DNA from: Puniceicoccales bacterium
GTDB taxonomy: Bacteria > Verrucomicrobiota > Verrucomicrobiia > Opitutales > JAIRKQ01
Assembly: GCA_031270385.1 (NCBI GenBank)
Contig: JAISXS010000036.1
Span: forward strand, 1-10,601
Length of the DNA stretch: 10,601 nucleotides
Direction: 5' to 3'
Part shown: in pieces, positions 1 through 6,226 of the stretch
Layout: each line of letters starts with the position of its first letter
How positions within the stretch are numbered: position 1 is the first letter of the stretch
The notes under the pieces: generated by a model
What the model was told of the DNA's origin: nothing
The model's input: the letters and a program-made list of their open reading frames with translations, nothing else
The model's database searches: none
Made by a program: the position numbers and the translations under genes

Positions 1-59
1 GCTCTGTGATTCTCGAAATACTTTACTACCTTTTCCCTCAGATCCTTCGAATAGTACAT
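1..59 (-). CDS. IS630-family transposase, N-terminal fragment cut by window edge
   Basis: Reading the minus strand from the ATG at 59, the first 19 residues are MYYSKDLREKVVKYFENHR, after which the window ends. IS630-family transposases typically open with a (M)xYSxDLRxKVxxYxExG-like helix-turn-helix start, and this fragment fits that pattern closely. The upstream bases GGTAAGAGCGAG provide a plausible ribosome binding site. The start codon lies about 50 bp inside an element end that begins TATAGCAATTCC (see the mobile element entry). Proteins of this family cut and insert DNA at TA dinucleotides with a DDE catalytic core; the core is outside the window, so intactness cannot be judged. The call rests on 19 residues plus the TA-bounded end. 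Confidence 0.7.
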   Translation of the reverse strand, partial: MYYSKDLREKVVKYFENHR

Positions 60-112
60 CTCGCTCTTACCTACTATATTTTTAAACGCCCTCGTCAAGG
101 GGAATTGCTATA
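1..112 (-). mobile_element. Right end of an IS630/Tc1-like insertion sequence
   Basis: The minus strand reads TATAGCAATTCCCCTTGACG from 112 inward, continues with AGGGCGT, and reaches the transposase ATG at 59. The outer TATAGC and the inner GACGAGGGCRT are shared with the end of repeat B1 (TACAGCTGTCAC, then GACGAGGGCAT at 332-342). The element stops at a TA (111-112), and the next bases, GCGGCAAG, match the interior of repeat family A directly after its internal TTA. This indicates insertion into a family-A element with TA target duplication, the usual behaviour of IS630/Tc1 elements. The other end is beyond the left edge of the window. Confidence 0.65.
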
Positions 113-173
113 GCGGCAAGATCCCAGTTTTTTGGAATTAGGGGGGATGCTTTTTTCGGGTAAGATGACTATA
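111..173 (+). repeat. Repeat A0: right half of a family-A palindromic element, split by the IS
   Basis: From TAGCGGCAAG through GTTTTTTGGAATTAGG to the terminus TAAGATGACTATA this stretch matches the right half of the complete family-A copies at 213-317 and 2275-2379. Its left half is absent because the IS630-like element ends exactly at the internal TA. The right end carries the open frame ATG CTT TTT TCG GGT AAG (from 147), reading MLFSGKMTI outward. Confidence 0.8.
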
Positions 174-212
174 TTCCATGGACGTGAGATGTGCGAAAAA
201 CTGAGAGAAAAT

Positions 213-317
213 TATAGTCGTCTTGCTTAAGAAAAGCATTCTATATAACGATATTTAGCGGAAAGGTTCTTGTTTTTTAGAATGAAGGGTATGCTTTTTT
301 CGGGAAAGATGACTATA
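213..317 (+). repeat. Repeat A1: complete family-A MITE-like element (105 bp)
   Basis: It begins TATAGTCGTCTTGCTTAAGA and ends AAAGATGACTATA. The first ~30 bases and the reverse complement of the last ~30 form a terminal inverted repeat with consensus TATAGTYRTCTT, four variable bases, then RARAAAAGCAT. The interior (AACGATATTTAGCGG, then GTTTTTTAGAATG) is shared with the copies at 2275, 4806 and 8534. It has no coding capacity of its own beyond outward starts. Terminal TATA and insertion at TA are consistent with mobilisation by an IS630-type transposase. Confidence 0.85.
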
Positions 318-415
318 CAGCTGTCACGTCCGACGAGGGCATCCCAACGGTATTTGGCGAGGAAGTTTTCCTTTTTGTAAAGGAAAATACGCCCTTTTCA
401 GATGAAACAGCTACA
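314..415 (-). repeat. Repeat B1: family-B palindromic element, inverted orientation
   Basis: Read on the minus strand it starts TGTAGCTGTTTCATCTGAAA, then AGGGCGT, and ends GACGTGACAGCTGTA. This matches the copy at 2376-2479 in opposite orientation. It abuts A1 and shares its terminal TATA. The interior contains a perfect 9-bp hairpin, TTTTCCTTT (366-374) with AAAGGAAAA (379-387). It lies downstream of the dehydrogenase stop codon, so the hairpin could act at the 3' end of that mRNA, but no T-run follows on the minus strand to support an intrinsic terminator. Confidence 0.75.
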
Positions 416-450
416 GACCAGCAAGGTTTCAACCCCGCAGGATGCCTTCT

Positions 451-2301
451 TTAAGATTTTGAAGACATCGAACTGGCATTATCTTCGGGATTCTCATCGT
501 CCTCCGGCCATAATTGTTCGAAAATCCAGACGTAGTCTTCATTTTTAAAGTTGCCAGGAGTGAGATCATAGGTCGGATTTGGCTTGCTCAGGGCCGCAAA
601 ACTCAGTATCTTACTGGCAGATGGCCGTGTGATGCGGGACACAAACCCTTTTAGCACCTGTGACAAGTCAAAGCCGCACTTTATTGCCAATTCTTGCAAT
701 GCTTCAACAAAATGTTCAGCCCTCGTAGCATCACTCTTGCCAAGTCGCTTCGCTAACTCAACCATCTTGCTAGTAACCGCTTTGTTGCTTGCGTTTTTTT
801 GTGCAAATTTTGTGTAAAACGGCACACTCAAGGCCATCAGCGCTTCGCCGTGTGTCACTCCAAATTCTCCTCCCAGAACGTGTGCTATGTCATGGATTAG
901 CAATCCCATTGATTCAAACTTGCCAGCTGACGTGCTCACAAAGGCCATGGCTGTGCGTGCACTGATATTGTTTCCGTCCACAACAACCATCGGCAAGGCA
1001 TTGGCAATTAGAGGGACCGACTGCAGTAGTTTTTTGCCCGTATCATTGAGGGAACCACTGGAGTTAAAGTATATAAAGTCCGAACTCGCAGATAGGAAGC
1101 TTTCCACGCAGTGGCAAAGTGCATCAAATCCCTGGTACATAGTCTGGTCTTTCGGAACGCTCAACATCAACTCCGGATCGACTATGACGAGTCGTGGGAG
1201 CGCACCACTAACGACTCGCTTACTTTTACCGAAGGTGATCACCGCTCCTTCGTTCACTTCGGATCCTGTTCCAGCTGTGGTCGGAATGGCAACAATCGGT
1301 AATGGTCGTCTGGTATTTACACCAATTGCAATTGCCTTCGCTGCGTCTATGCTGCTTCCACCACCAATGCCGATGATAAAACCAACCTTGTTCTCCTTGG
1401 CGATACTAACTCCCTTTTCGACGGATTCATCGGTCGGATTTGGAAGGATCTCGTCGAACATTACACAATCAACCCCAACTTGTCCTAATTGGGGCTCGAT
1501 TCCCGAAAAAATTCTTTTCACACAGCCTTTGGACGTGACAATAAGGGCTTTTTTCACAGAAAATTCGGTCTCGACAAGTTTCGTAGAAAGTAGTTGTATG
1601 GCACCGGGGCCGAATAAAACATCTCCATTGTGCGAGTAATTTTTGATGGTCGAATTCAGTTCATTTTGAAAAAATTGCAAATGGAAAGTAGTCGCTCCGG
1701 TCGCTGTCTGAATTGTAAACTGCACGGCGGAAGCAGGCGAAGATGAGGATATTGAAAATGGAGAATGTTCGTTATCACTTTTCTTGGATGCCGCAGCATC
1801 GGAGGCGCCACTCTGTGGGTCCGGAGATCGTGAACCGCCGGGGCGAAAACGCTTTCTGCCAACACCGTCCGTGGAACCGCATTCTTCATTGAAAAATTTG
1901 CCATCGTTGGGATCATCGCCTATACCATCGGGATTTGGCTCTGATCCTCTCTTACGCTTAGACTTCGCATTTCTGCCGGCCTCATCGATATTTTTGGTGC
2001 CCCTTGTTGGCAATTCCGTCGGCACACAGTTTTGTTTTGGAGAAACCAGCAAGACATTCGCACCGCCGTTGGCATGGCAAGCAGCCTCCTCACCTTTGCG
2101 CGCACTGTCGGCATTTTGAATTTCGTCGTTTTCCGGTGCGGAACCAGTAGCTCCAGTTTTTGTCACATTAAAGTCCATGTCGCGCACCGTTGAAATTGTG
2201 GCAAAGGTGTCAACTAAAAAATTTTTCGCCACTATAGTCGCCACACTCGGTAAGGGCTTCCCGTCTGACGAAACTATAGTTGTCTTGCTTGAGAAAAGCA
2301 T
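451..2301 (-). CDS. Iron-containing (group III) alcohol dehydrogenase with a long extra N-terminus
   Basis: Residues ~206-597 form a full-length iron-type alcohol dehydrogenase, an NAD(P)-dependent cytoplasmic oxidoreductase of alcohols and aldehydes. Visible are the nucleotide-binding GGGSSIDAAK (313-322) and PTTAGTGSE (340-348), and a complete metal set D393, H397, H470 and H484, with H474 in the HxxxH motif. The substrate cannot be told. Residues 1-205 are not part of the family: they are rich in Ser, Asp, Gly and Asn, look disordered, and contain basic clusters (KSKRKRG at 113-119, GRKRFRPGG). A short acidic tail follows residue 598. Residues 1-10 are encoded by repeat A2 and the next ~13 by the left arm of repeat D, and no Shine-Dalgarno precedes the ATG at 2301. 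The native start may be GTG at 2232 (V24), ATG at 2178 (M42) or an internal codon. The enzyme call is firm; the start is not. Confidence 0.85.
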   Translation of the reverse strand: MLFSSKTTIVSSDGKPLPSVATIVAKNFLVDTFATISTVRDMDFNVTKTGATGSAPENDEIQNADSARKGEEAACHANGGANVLLVSPKQNCVPTELPTRGTKNIDEAGRNAKSKRKRGSEPNPDGIGDDPNDGKFFNEECGSTDGVGRKRFRPGGSRSPDPQSGASDAAASKKSDNEHSPFSISSSSPASAVQFTIQTATGATTFHLQFFQNELNSTIKNYSHNGDVLFGPGAIQLLSTKLVETEFSVKKALIVTSKGCVKRIFSGIEPQLGQVGVDCVMFDEILPNPTDESVEKGVSIAKENKVGFIIGIGGGSSIDAAKAIAIGVNTRRPLPIVAIPTTAGTGSEVNEGAVITFGKSKRVVSGALPRLVIVDPELMLSVPKDQTMYQGFDALCHCVESFLSASSDFIYFNSSGSLNDTGKKLLQSVPLIANALPMVVVDGNNISARTAMAFVSTSAGKFESMGLLIHDIAHVLGGEFGVTHGEALMALSVPFYTKFAQKNASNKAVTSKMVELAKRLGKSDATRAEHFVEALQELAIKCGFDLSQVLKGFVSRITRPSASKILSFAALSKPNPTYDLTPGNFKNEDYVWIFEQLWPEDDENPEDNASSMSSKS

Positions 2302-2379
2302 TCTGTCTAACGATATCTAACGGGAAGATTTTCGTTTTTTGGAATGGAGAGTGTGCTTTTTTCGGGGAAGGCGACTATA
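2275..2379 (+). repeat. Repeat A2: complete family-A element overlapping the dehydrogenase start
   Basis: It begins TATAGTTGTCTTGCTTGAGA and ends GGGGAAGGCGACTATA. Hand alignment of the two 30-base arms gives 22 identical positions; six of the eight differences would be G-U pairs in an RNA copy of the plus strand, leaving 28 of 30 paired. On the minus strand the left arm supplies the ATG at 2301 and the codons MLFSSKTTI of the dehydrogenase frame. The right arm reads VLFSGKATI outward on the plus strand. Confidence 0.85.
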
Positions 2380-2479
2380 GCTGTTTCATCCGAAAAGGGC
2401 GTGCTTTCCTCTGCAAAAAGAAAAATTTTCCCGCCGAGTATCGTTGGATAGAATGCCCTTGTAGGGTGTGACAGCTATA
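2376..2479 (+). repeat. Repeat B2: complete family-B element (104 bp)
   Basis: It begins TATAGCTGTTTCATCCGAAA, then AGGGCGTGC, and ends GGTGTGACAGCTATA. It abuts A2, sharing TATA, as B1 abuts A1. The arm pattern TATAGCTGT, seven to eight variable bases, then (A)AAGGGCRT resembles both the IS630-like element end and, more loosely, family A. Confidence 0.75.
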
Positions 2480-2536
2480 TAGTAGAAAAATTTTTTCTGT
2501 GAAAATAACGCACCTCCTTCGAGTGGGGCGACTATA

Positions 2537-2697
2537 AGTGTTCAGCGTAACCGTCTACTGTGTTCTTTGTAATCATTTTTAATGCTTGCCCTGTCAACCT
2601 CCAATTTGGCGACGCTGCCGGAGTTGTGATCGAGAAATGGAATTTTTTGCCTAACTCTTTTGGAAATATCAGGCTTCAGTCAGTGTGGGCTTGGTAC
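2537..2697. other. Intergenic stretch between repeat D and smpB, nothing firm
   Basis: No repeat arm or RNA gene was recognised here. The minus strand has one open stretch of 45 codons (2545-2679) bounded by stops and lacking an ATG. It could be a decayed gene tail but shows no recognisable motif. Confidence 0.4.
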
Positions 2698-3183
2698 TTA
2701 ATTGCCGCGCATACGCGATGACATCGCTTTTTCCGCCTCTCTGAGAGCTTCTTTTTTCTTCAATGTTTCCCGCTTGTCGAAAAGTTTTTTGCTCCTGCAT
2801 ATGGCGATGCTGACCTTAGCTAAGCCGTGTTTGAAAAACATTTTCAATGGAATAACAGTCATTTTTTCTCTTTCGATGGCGATGATAATCTTCCTGATTT
2901 CATTGCCATGGAGTAGCAATTTCCGCGGCCGCGTATTTTTGTAGTCCGTTAGCGTGTGAAATTTGTATTCTGCGATATTGGCATTGTATAAAAATAGCTC
3001 GCCGCTGCGATTGGGACGCACGAAGGAATCAATAATTTGGGAATGGCCACTGCGAAGGGACTTGACTTCGCACCCAATGAGCACGATGCCAGCCTCGAAC
3101 GTTTCTCCGATGAAGTAATCGTGGGCCGCCCTCTTATTTCGAATTTCGCGGACACAAGAACTGTCCTTTGTCGGCTTCGCCAT
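2698..3183 (-). CDS. smpB: SsrA-binding protein SmpB
   Basis: SmpB binds tmRNA and brings it to stalled ribosomes for trans-translation, rescuing them and tagging the incomplete peptide. The 161 residues match the family's size (about 150-160) and order: an N-terminal core with RNKRAAHDYFI and GIVLIGCEVKSLR, a central RKLLLH segment, and the C-terminal IPLKMFFKHGLAKV and SKKLFDKRETLKKKE. The basic tail (REAEKAMSSRMRGN) is the part that enters the decoding centre in known SmpB proteins. ATG at 3183 was chosen because GGATGG lies 8 bases upstream and the protein then opens MAKPTKDSS, a usual SmpB beginning. An in-frame ATG at 3195 would add four residues and has no clear ribosome binding site. 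It follows rpoZ by 15 bp, so the two are probably cotranscribed. No tmRNA gene was recognised in this window. Confidence 0.95.
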   Translation of the reverse strand: MAKPTKDSSCVREIRNKRAAHDYFIGETFEAGIVLIGCEVKSLRSGHSQIIDSFVRPNRSGELFLYNANIAEYKFHTLTDYKNTRPRKLLLHGNEIRKIIIAIEREKMTVIPLKMFFKHGLAKVSIAICRSKKLFDKRETLKKKEALREAEKAMSSRMRGN

Positions 3184-3198
3184 GGCGCCCCCCATCCA

Positions 3199-3408
3199 TT
3201 ATTTTTGCTGATTTGTACACAGCGCGTACGTAATTTTTCCCTCAATGATCTCCTTCAGGGCAATGTCCTCCATGTCAAGCTTTTCCAAAGAATCGGTTAA
3301 TCGTTTTTTCCCGGCCTTCAACTGTTTAACCCGCTTGGACACCACGTTTATTAAGATGTTTGGATCCCTTATGATCGCGGATGCTGCCTTCAAGTAGTCG
3401 TTTCTCAT
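3199..3408 (-). CDS. rpoZ: RNA polymerase omega subunit
   Basis: Omega is the small subunit that assists folding and assembly of the beta' subunit in RNA polymerase. This 69-residue protein has the family's two hallmarks: an N-terminal helix region with DPNILINVVSKRVKQL and the C-terminal DIALKEIIEGKITY, which corresponds to the conserved ALREIAEGKI segment. It is somewhat shorter than E. coli omega (about 90 residues). The ATG at 3408 is supported by GGAGA (3414-3418) five bases upstream. The minus-strand frame stays open further upstream, but that extension is antisense to the divergent MFS gene and has no omega character. It is transcribed ahead of smpB, with its TAA 15 bp before the preferred smpB start. 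Confidence 0.9.
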   Translation of the reverse strand: MRNDYLKAASAIIRDPNILINVVSKRVKQLKAGKKRLTDSLEKLDMEDIALKEIIEGKITYALCTNQQK

Positions 3409-3413
3409 AAGAA

Positions 3414-3418
3414 TCTCC
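3414..3418 (-). promoter_or_regulatory. Ribosome binding site deciding the rpoZ start
   Basis: GGAGA on the minus strand sits five bases before the ATG at 3408. It distinguishes the 69-residue omega start from the longer open frame. Confidence 0.7.
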
Positions 3419-3508
3419 AGCTGCACTAGCAAGAAGCAGAAGGTCAGTAAAAAGTCAATGTTTAATATTGTCTTTTCAAATAAATTTAATTCACACTTTT
3501 CGAAGGCC

Positions 3509-4771
3509 ATGGCAACAGCGACTAACAGGTACTTAATATTTTTTTTGTCCTGTTTCCTTGTAATTTTCGGCTTTCCTGGGGAATCCGTTGGGATCAGTGC
3601 AATAACGAATTCCATACTTTCCACAACTGGCATGGGGCGGAACACGTTTAGCGTAATTTATACCTTCGCTACAATAACTGGGTCTTGTTTGGTTCTTTAC
3701 ACATCGCCGCTAATCGATCGCCTCGGAATAAGGAAGTCAACTTTGTGCGCATTGTTCCTCTGTGCTGTTTTGTTTCTTACGTTTGGAAATGGCGAATTCC
3801 TGTACAGTAGCGTATTTTGCAATATCTTGCCGCACCGTGTTTATTTGGTGATCTTTTTCTATGTAAATTTGTCACTTTTGAGGTTCGTCGGCCAGAATAT
3901 GCTGCCAATGCTCGGGCGCATCCAGTTAGTGAAAGTTTTTAGTGGCAAACAGGGAATGGCGATTGCCATGGGAGGTGTGTTCGTCGCTATTTTTTCCGGG
4001 CTTTCTCCGAGGATAATGCACTTCTTGTCCGACGGCAATGGGTGGCAAAATGCCTATGTGACCCTGTCCGCCGTGGCTCTAATCGCCTTCGCAGTGTTTT
4101 TCGTACTCTTTGTGGATGTCGGCCAGACAACGGGCGTTGGCCCAGGCAAACAGCGAGTTGGTCTAAAAAAAGCATGGGAGGATATTTCGAAGAAAAAATT
4201 GCTGAAAATGCCGATATTTTGGTGCATAATGCTACCAGTGTGCATAAACTCCTTCATCGGCAGTGGGTCGATGGTTCACATCGCTGACATTTTCGAGGAA
4301 AATGGTAGATCAGCGGACATTGCCCGTGACAGCTGCTTCTATTACTGCTGCATTTCACCGTTGGCTGGGATATTCTTCGGAAAATTGGTTGATAGTAATA
4401 AAATAAAACATGGTATTCTGACGATGCTAGGGATGCAATTTTTTGCATTGATCGGTCTGGAATTGTCGAAAAATATTTTTGGAATATTTATGTATGCTCT
4501 ATGTATAGGCTGTACCTGGGGCGGATACGGCGTCCTGAAAACCGCCGCGTGGTCGAAAATTTTCGGCGAAAAGAACATAGGATCTATTCTCGGGCTGATA
4601 TACTTTTGCTCCGCAGTGGTCGGTGCCGTGAGTGTGTCGATGATGAGCTTTTCCAGGGAATTCTTTGGATCGTATTTTCATCTCATGCATGCCATTGGCG
4701 TGGTTATTTTGGTAATAATGGCCTTCGTGATCAAATATTTTCCACGAATGGCGCATGAAAATTATAGTTAA
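3509..4771 (+). CDS. Major facilitator superfamily (MFS) transporter
   Basis: This is a hydrophobic ~420-residue protein with about 12 predicted membrane segments in two blocks, separated by a cytoplasmic loop rich in Lys and Arg (GPGKQRVGLKKAWEDISKKK). The first half contains the loop DRLGIRKST after the second or third helix, resembling the MFS motif-A region, and the second half the related GKLVDSNKIKHG. MFS proteins move small solutes across the inner membrane by ion-coupled exchange or uniport; the substrate cannot be read from the sequence. ATG at 3509 places the first helix near the N-terminus and leaves about 100 bp for promoters divergent from rpoZ. An upstream in-frame ATG at 3458 would add 17 residues; neither start has a well-spaced ribosome binding site. 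The C-terminus ends HENYS, where Ser and the TAA come from an inserted repeat; before insertion it probably ended HENYDSEAACASG. Confidence 0.85.
   Translation: MATATNRYLIFFLSCFLVIFGFPGESVGISAITNSILSTTGMGRNTFSVIYTFATITGSCLVLYTSPLIDRLGIRKSTLCALFLCAVLFLTFGNGEFLYSSVFCNILPHRVYLVIFFYVNLSLLRFVGQNMLPMLGRIQLVKVFSGKQGMAIAMGGVFVAIFSGLSPRIMHFLSDGNGWQNAYVTLSAVALIAFAVFFVLFVDVGQTTGVGPGKQRVGLKKAWEDISKKKLLKMPIFWCIMLPVCINSFIGSGSMVHIADIFEENGRSADIARDSCFYYCCISPLAGIFFGKLVDSNKIKHGILTMLGMQFFALIGLELSKNIFGIFMYALCIGCTWGGYGVLKTAAWSKIFGEKNIGSILGLIYFCSAVVGAVSVSMMSFSREFFGSYFHLMHAIGVVILVIMAFVIKYFPRMAHENYS
4735..4765 (+). repeat. Direct repeat, left copy, flanking the repeat insertion
   Basis: This 31-bp sequence, beginning ATATTTTCCACGAATGGCGC, is repeated without a mismatch at 4909-4939, 174 bp downstream. 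It encodes the last residues of the MFS protein. The biologically duplicated segment is probably the 29 bp from TA (4736-4737) to TA (4763-4764), because the outer base at each end is explained by neighbouring sequence. Confidence 0.9.
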
Positions 4772-4805
4772 CTTATTTGAAAAAAGCATTCTATCTGACG
4801 ATATT
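4763..4805 (+). repeat. Left half of a family-A element at the MFS stop codon
   Basis: TATAGTTAACTTATTTGAAA, then AAAGCATTCTATCTGACGATATT, matches the left half of family A and stops exactly where the next element begins. The break is at the internal TTA, the same place where A0 is split by the IS630-like element. It supplies the TAA stop of the MFS gene. Confidence 0.8.
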
Positions 4806-4911
4806 TATAGTTGTCTTCCTTGAGAAAAGCATTCTGTTTGGCGATATTTAGCAGGCAGATTCCCGTTTTTTTAGAATAGAGGGTGTGCTTTTTCCGGGGA
4901 AGATGATTATA
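4806..4911 (+). repeat. Complete family-A element between MFS gene and dxr
   Basis: It begins TATAGTTGTCTTCCTTGAGA and ends GGGGAAGATGATTATA, with the full family-A interior (GGCGATATTTAGCAGG, then GTTTTTTTAGAATAG). The arms read MLFSRKTTI on the minus strand and VLFPGKMII on the plus strand. It sits directly after the half element, with no spacer. Confidence 0.85.
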
Positions 4912-4939
4912 TTTTCCACGAATGGCGCATGAAAATTAT
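4909..4939 (+). repeat. Direct repeat, right copy
   Basis: It is identical to 4735-4765. It is followed by GACAGCGAGGCGGCATGCGC, and the MFS frame would continue through this to a TGA at 4967-4969. It therefore preserves the pre-insertion 3' end of the gene. Confidence 0.9.
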
Positions 4940-4958
4940 GACAGCGAGGCGGCATGCG

Positions 4959-6143
4959 CTAGCGGGTGATAGACTCTGCGAGTTCCCTGGCTCTGGCAAC
5001 GGATGCTATGCAATTTTCAATGGAAGAAGTTTGCTCTCCCCCGTAGGCATCGAGTACGCGTGCGACGATTTCATAGATTTGTGGGAACTTTATTTTTTTT
5101 GCTAAAAATTTTTCCACGGCGACTTCGTTTGCTCCGTGGAAGGCGGCGCAAGCGTTTGTTTCCTTGGCAAGGCATTTCCTGGCGAGTTCGATGATAGGAA
5201 ATTTTTCCACGTCGATCTCGAAAAAAGTCAGCGACCTCTGTGCGGCAAAGTCAACGCTATTCCCTGTAAACGGTATTCTATCCGGGTAGAATAGGCAATT
5301 TGCTATTGGAAATTCCATGTTCGGCGGACACATCTGTGCGATTATCGAGCCATCACAAAATTTTACCATCGAATGAACTACGCTTTCCGGATGGACAATG
5401 GCATCGATTCTCCCGCTTGGAATGTTGAATAACCACCTTGCCTCCATAATTTCAAGGCCCTTATTTGCCATCGTTGCCGAATCGATGGTAATTTTTTTCC
5501 CCATCGCCCATGTCGGGTGGCGCATGGCCTGTTCAACGGTGACGTTTTTCAGGTCGTTTTTCGAAAAATTACGGAATGGGCCACCAGATGCCGTAAGTAT
5601 CAATTTGTCGACGAATTTCATTTCGTTGCCGCGCAAACACTGAAAAATTGCGTTGTGTTCGCTATCGATTGGCAGTAGCTGGATACCATTCTTCTCTGCG
5701 CATTCTGTGACAAATTTTCCGGCAACAACCAGAACTTCCTTGCTCGCCAGCATTGCGTTTTTCCCACTTTCGATGGCGGCAATGGTCGGTCCTATGCCTG
5801 AAATTCCGACTATCGCAATTAGAACGGAATCAGCTTCCGAAATTTTCGCAAGATCGTCCAATCCTCCCGTGCCAGTGAAAAATTTTGTGCCACTTTTGAA
5901 AAGAGCGTGTTTGTTGCCGAGCGCGTTTTCATCGAATATGCAAATATTTTCCACAGCGAATTCCCAGGCTATTTCGGCTAATTTTTCCACATTCGTGTTG
6001 GCCGAGATTCCAACTACCGAAAACCGGTCCCTGTGGCGGCGAATTACATTCAAAGCACTGGTTCCAATCGATCCAGTGGCCCCAAAAATAACGACGTTGC
6101 GTATACGTTTTTTTGACGCCGAGTTTGACGATTGTTGCACCAT
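4959..6143 (-). CDS. dxr: 1-deoxy-D-xylulose 5-phosphate reductoisomerase
   Basis: This enzyme converts 1-deoxy-D-xylulose 5-phosphate to 2-C-methyl-D-erythritol 4-phosphate with NADPH and a divalent metal, the committed step of the MEP isoprenoid pathway in the cytoplasm. Numbering here is from the ATG at 6143. The NADPH site GATGSIG is at 21-27 and the LASKE segment at 132-136 (LANKE in E. coli). The metal and substrate residues are D160, S161 and E162 in PIDSEHNAIFQ, TASGGPF at 184-190, H209 in RHPTWAMGKKI, and N227, K228 and E231 in MANKGLE. The length of 394 residues is normal. ATG 6143 is preferred over the upstream TTG at 6161, which would add six residues and has no Shine-Dalgarno. 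The gene converges on the MFS transporter; the reconstructed ancestral MFS end would have overlapped it by 11 bp. Confidence 0.95.
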   Translation of the reverse strand: MVQQSSNSASKKRIRNVVIFGATGSIGTSALNVIRRHRDRFSVVGISANTNVEKLAEIAWEFAVENICIFDENALGNKHALFKSGTKFFTGTGGLDDLAKISEADSVLIAIVGISGIGPTIAAIESGKNAMLASKEVLVVAGKFVTECAEKNGIQLLPIDSEHNAIFQCLRGNEMKFVDKLILTASGGPFRNFSKNDLKNVTVEQAMRHPTWAMGKKITIDSATMANKGLEIMEARWLFNIPSGRIDAIVHPESVVHSMVKFCDGSIIAQMCPPNMEFPIANCLFYPDRIPFTGNSVDFAAQRSLTFFEIDVEKFPIIELARKCLAKETNACAAFHGANEVAVEKFLAKKIKFPQIYEIVARVLDAYGGEQTSSIENCIASVARARELAESITR

Positions 6144-6226
6144 TGCCGGATGGTTTTGCAAAAAAATTAGTTATTGCAACGGAAATATTTTGCGGAACTA
6201 TGATCGAGAGACGATAGAAATTCGAA

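Larger units (their letters stand above)
2233..2536 (+). repeat. Repeat D: split palindromic element hosting nested copies A2 and B2
   Basis: The left end at 2233 reads TATAGTCGCCACACTCGGTA. The reverse complement of the right end at 2536 reads TATAGTCGCCCCACTCGAAG. These agree at 16 of the first 17 bases and face each other across 304 bp. Between them lie exactly two other elements, A2 (2275-2379) and B2 (2376-2479). Removing these leaves ~100 bp, the normal size of this repeat class. The left arm lies inside the dehydrogenase reading frame. Confidence 0.65.

Noticed and set aside
366..387. Intrinsic terminator for the dehydrogenase
   Set aside because: A perfect 9-bp hairpin exists, but it is AT-rich and no T-run follows on the minus strand; it is better explained as the core of repeat B1.
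213..415. CRISPR array in the repeat-rich left end
   Set aside because: The repeats are ~100-bp palindromes that abut or nest, with no regular short repeats or unique equal-length spacers.
887..1639. Long plus-strand open frame inside the dehydrogenase region
   Set aside because: It is fully antisense to the well-supported iron alcohol dehydrogenase, with no recognisable motifs; a shadow frame.
2545..2679. 45-codon minus-strand open stretch downstream of smpB
   Set aside because: It has no start codon, no ribosome binding site and no recognised motif; it is too short to separate from chance.
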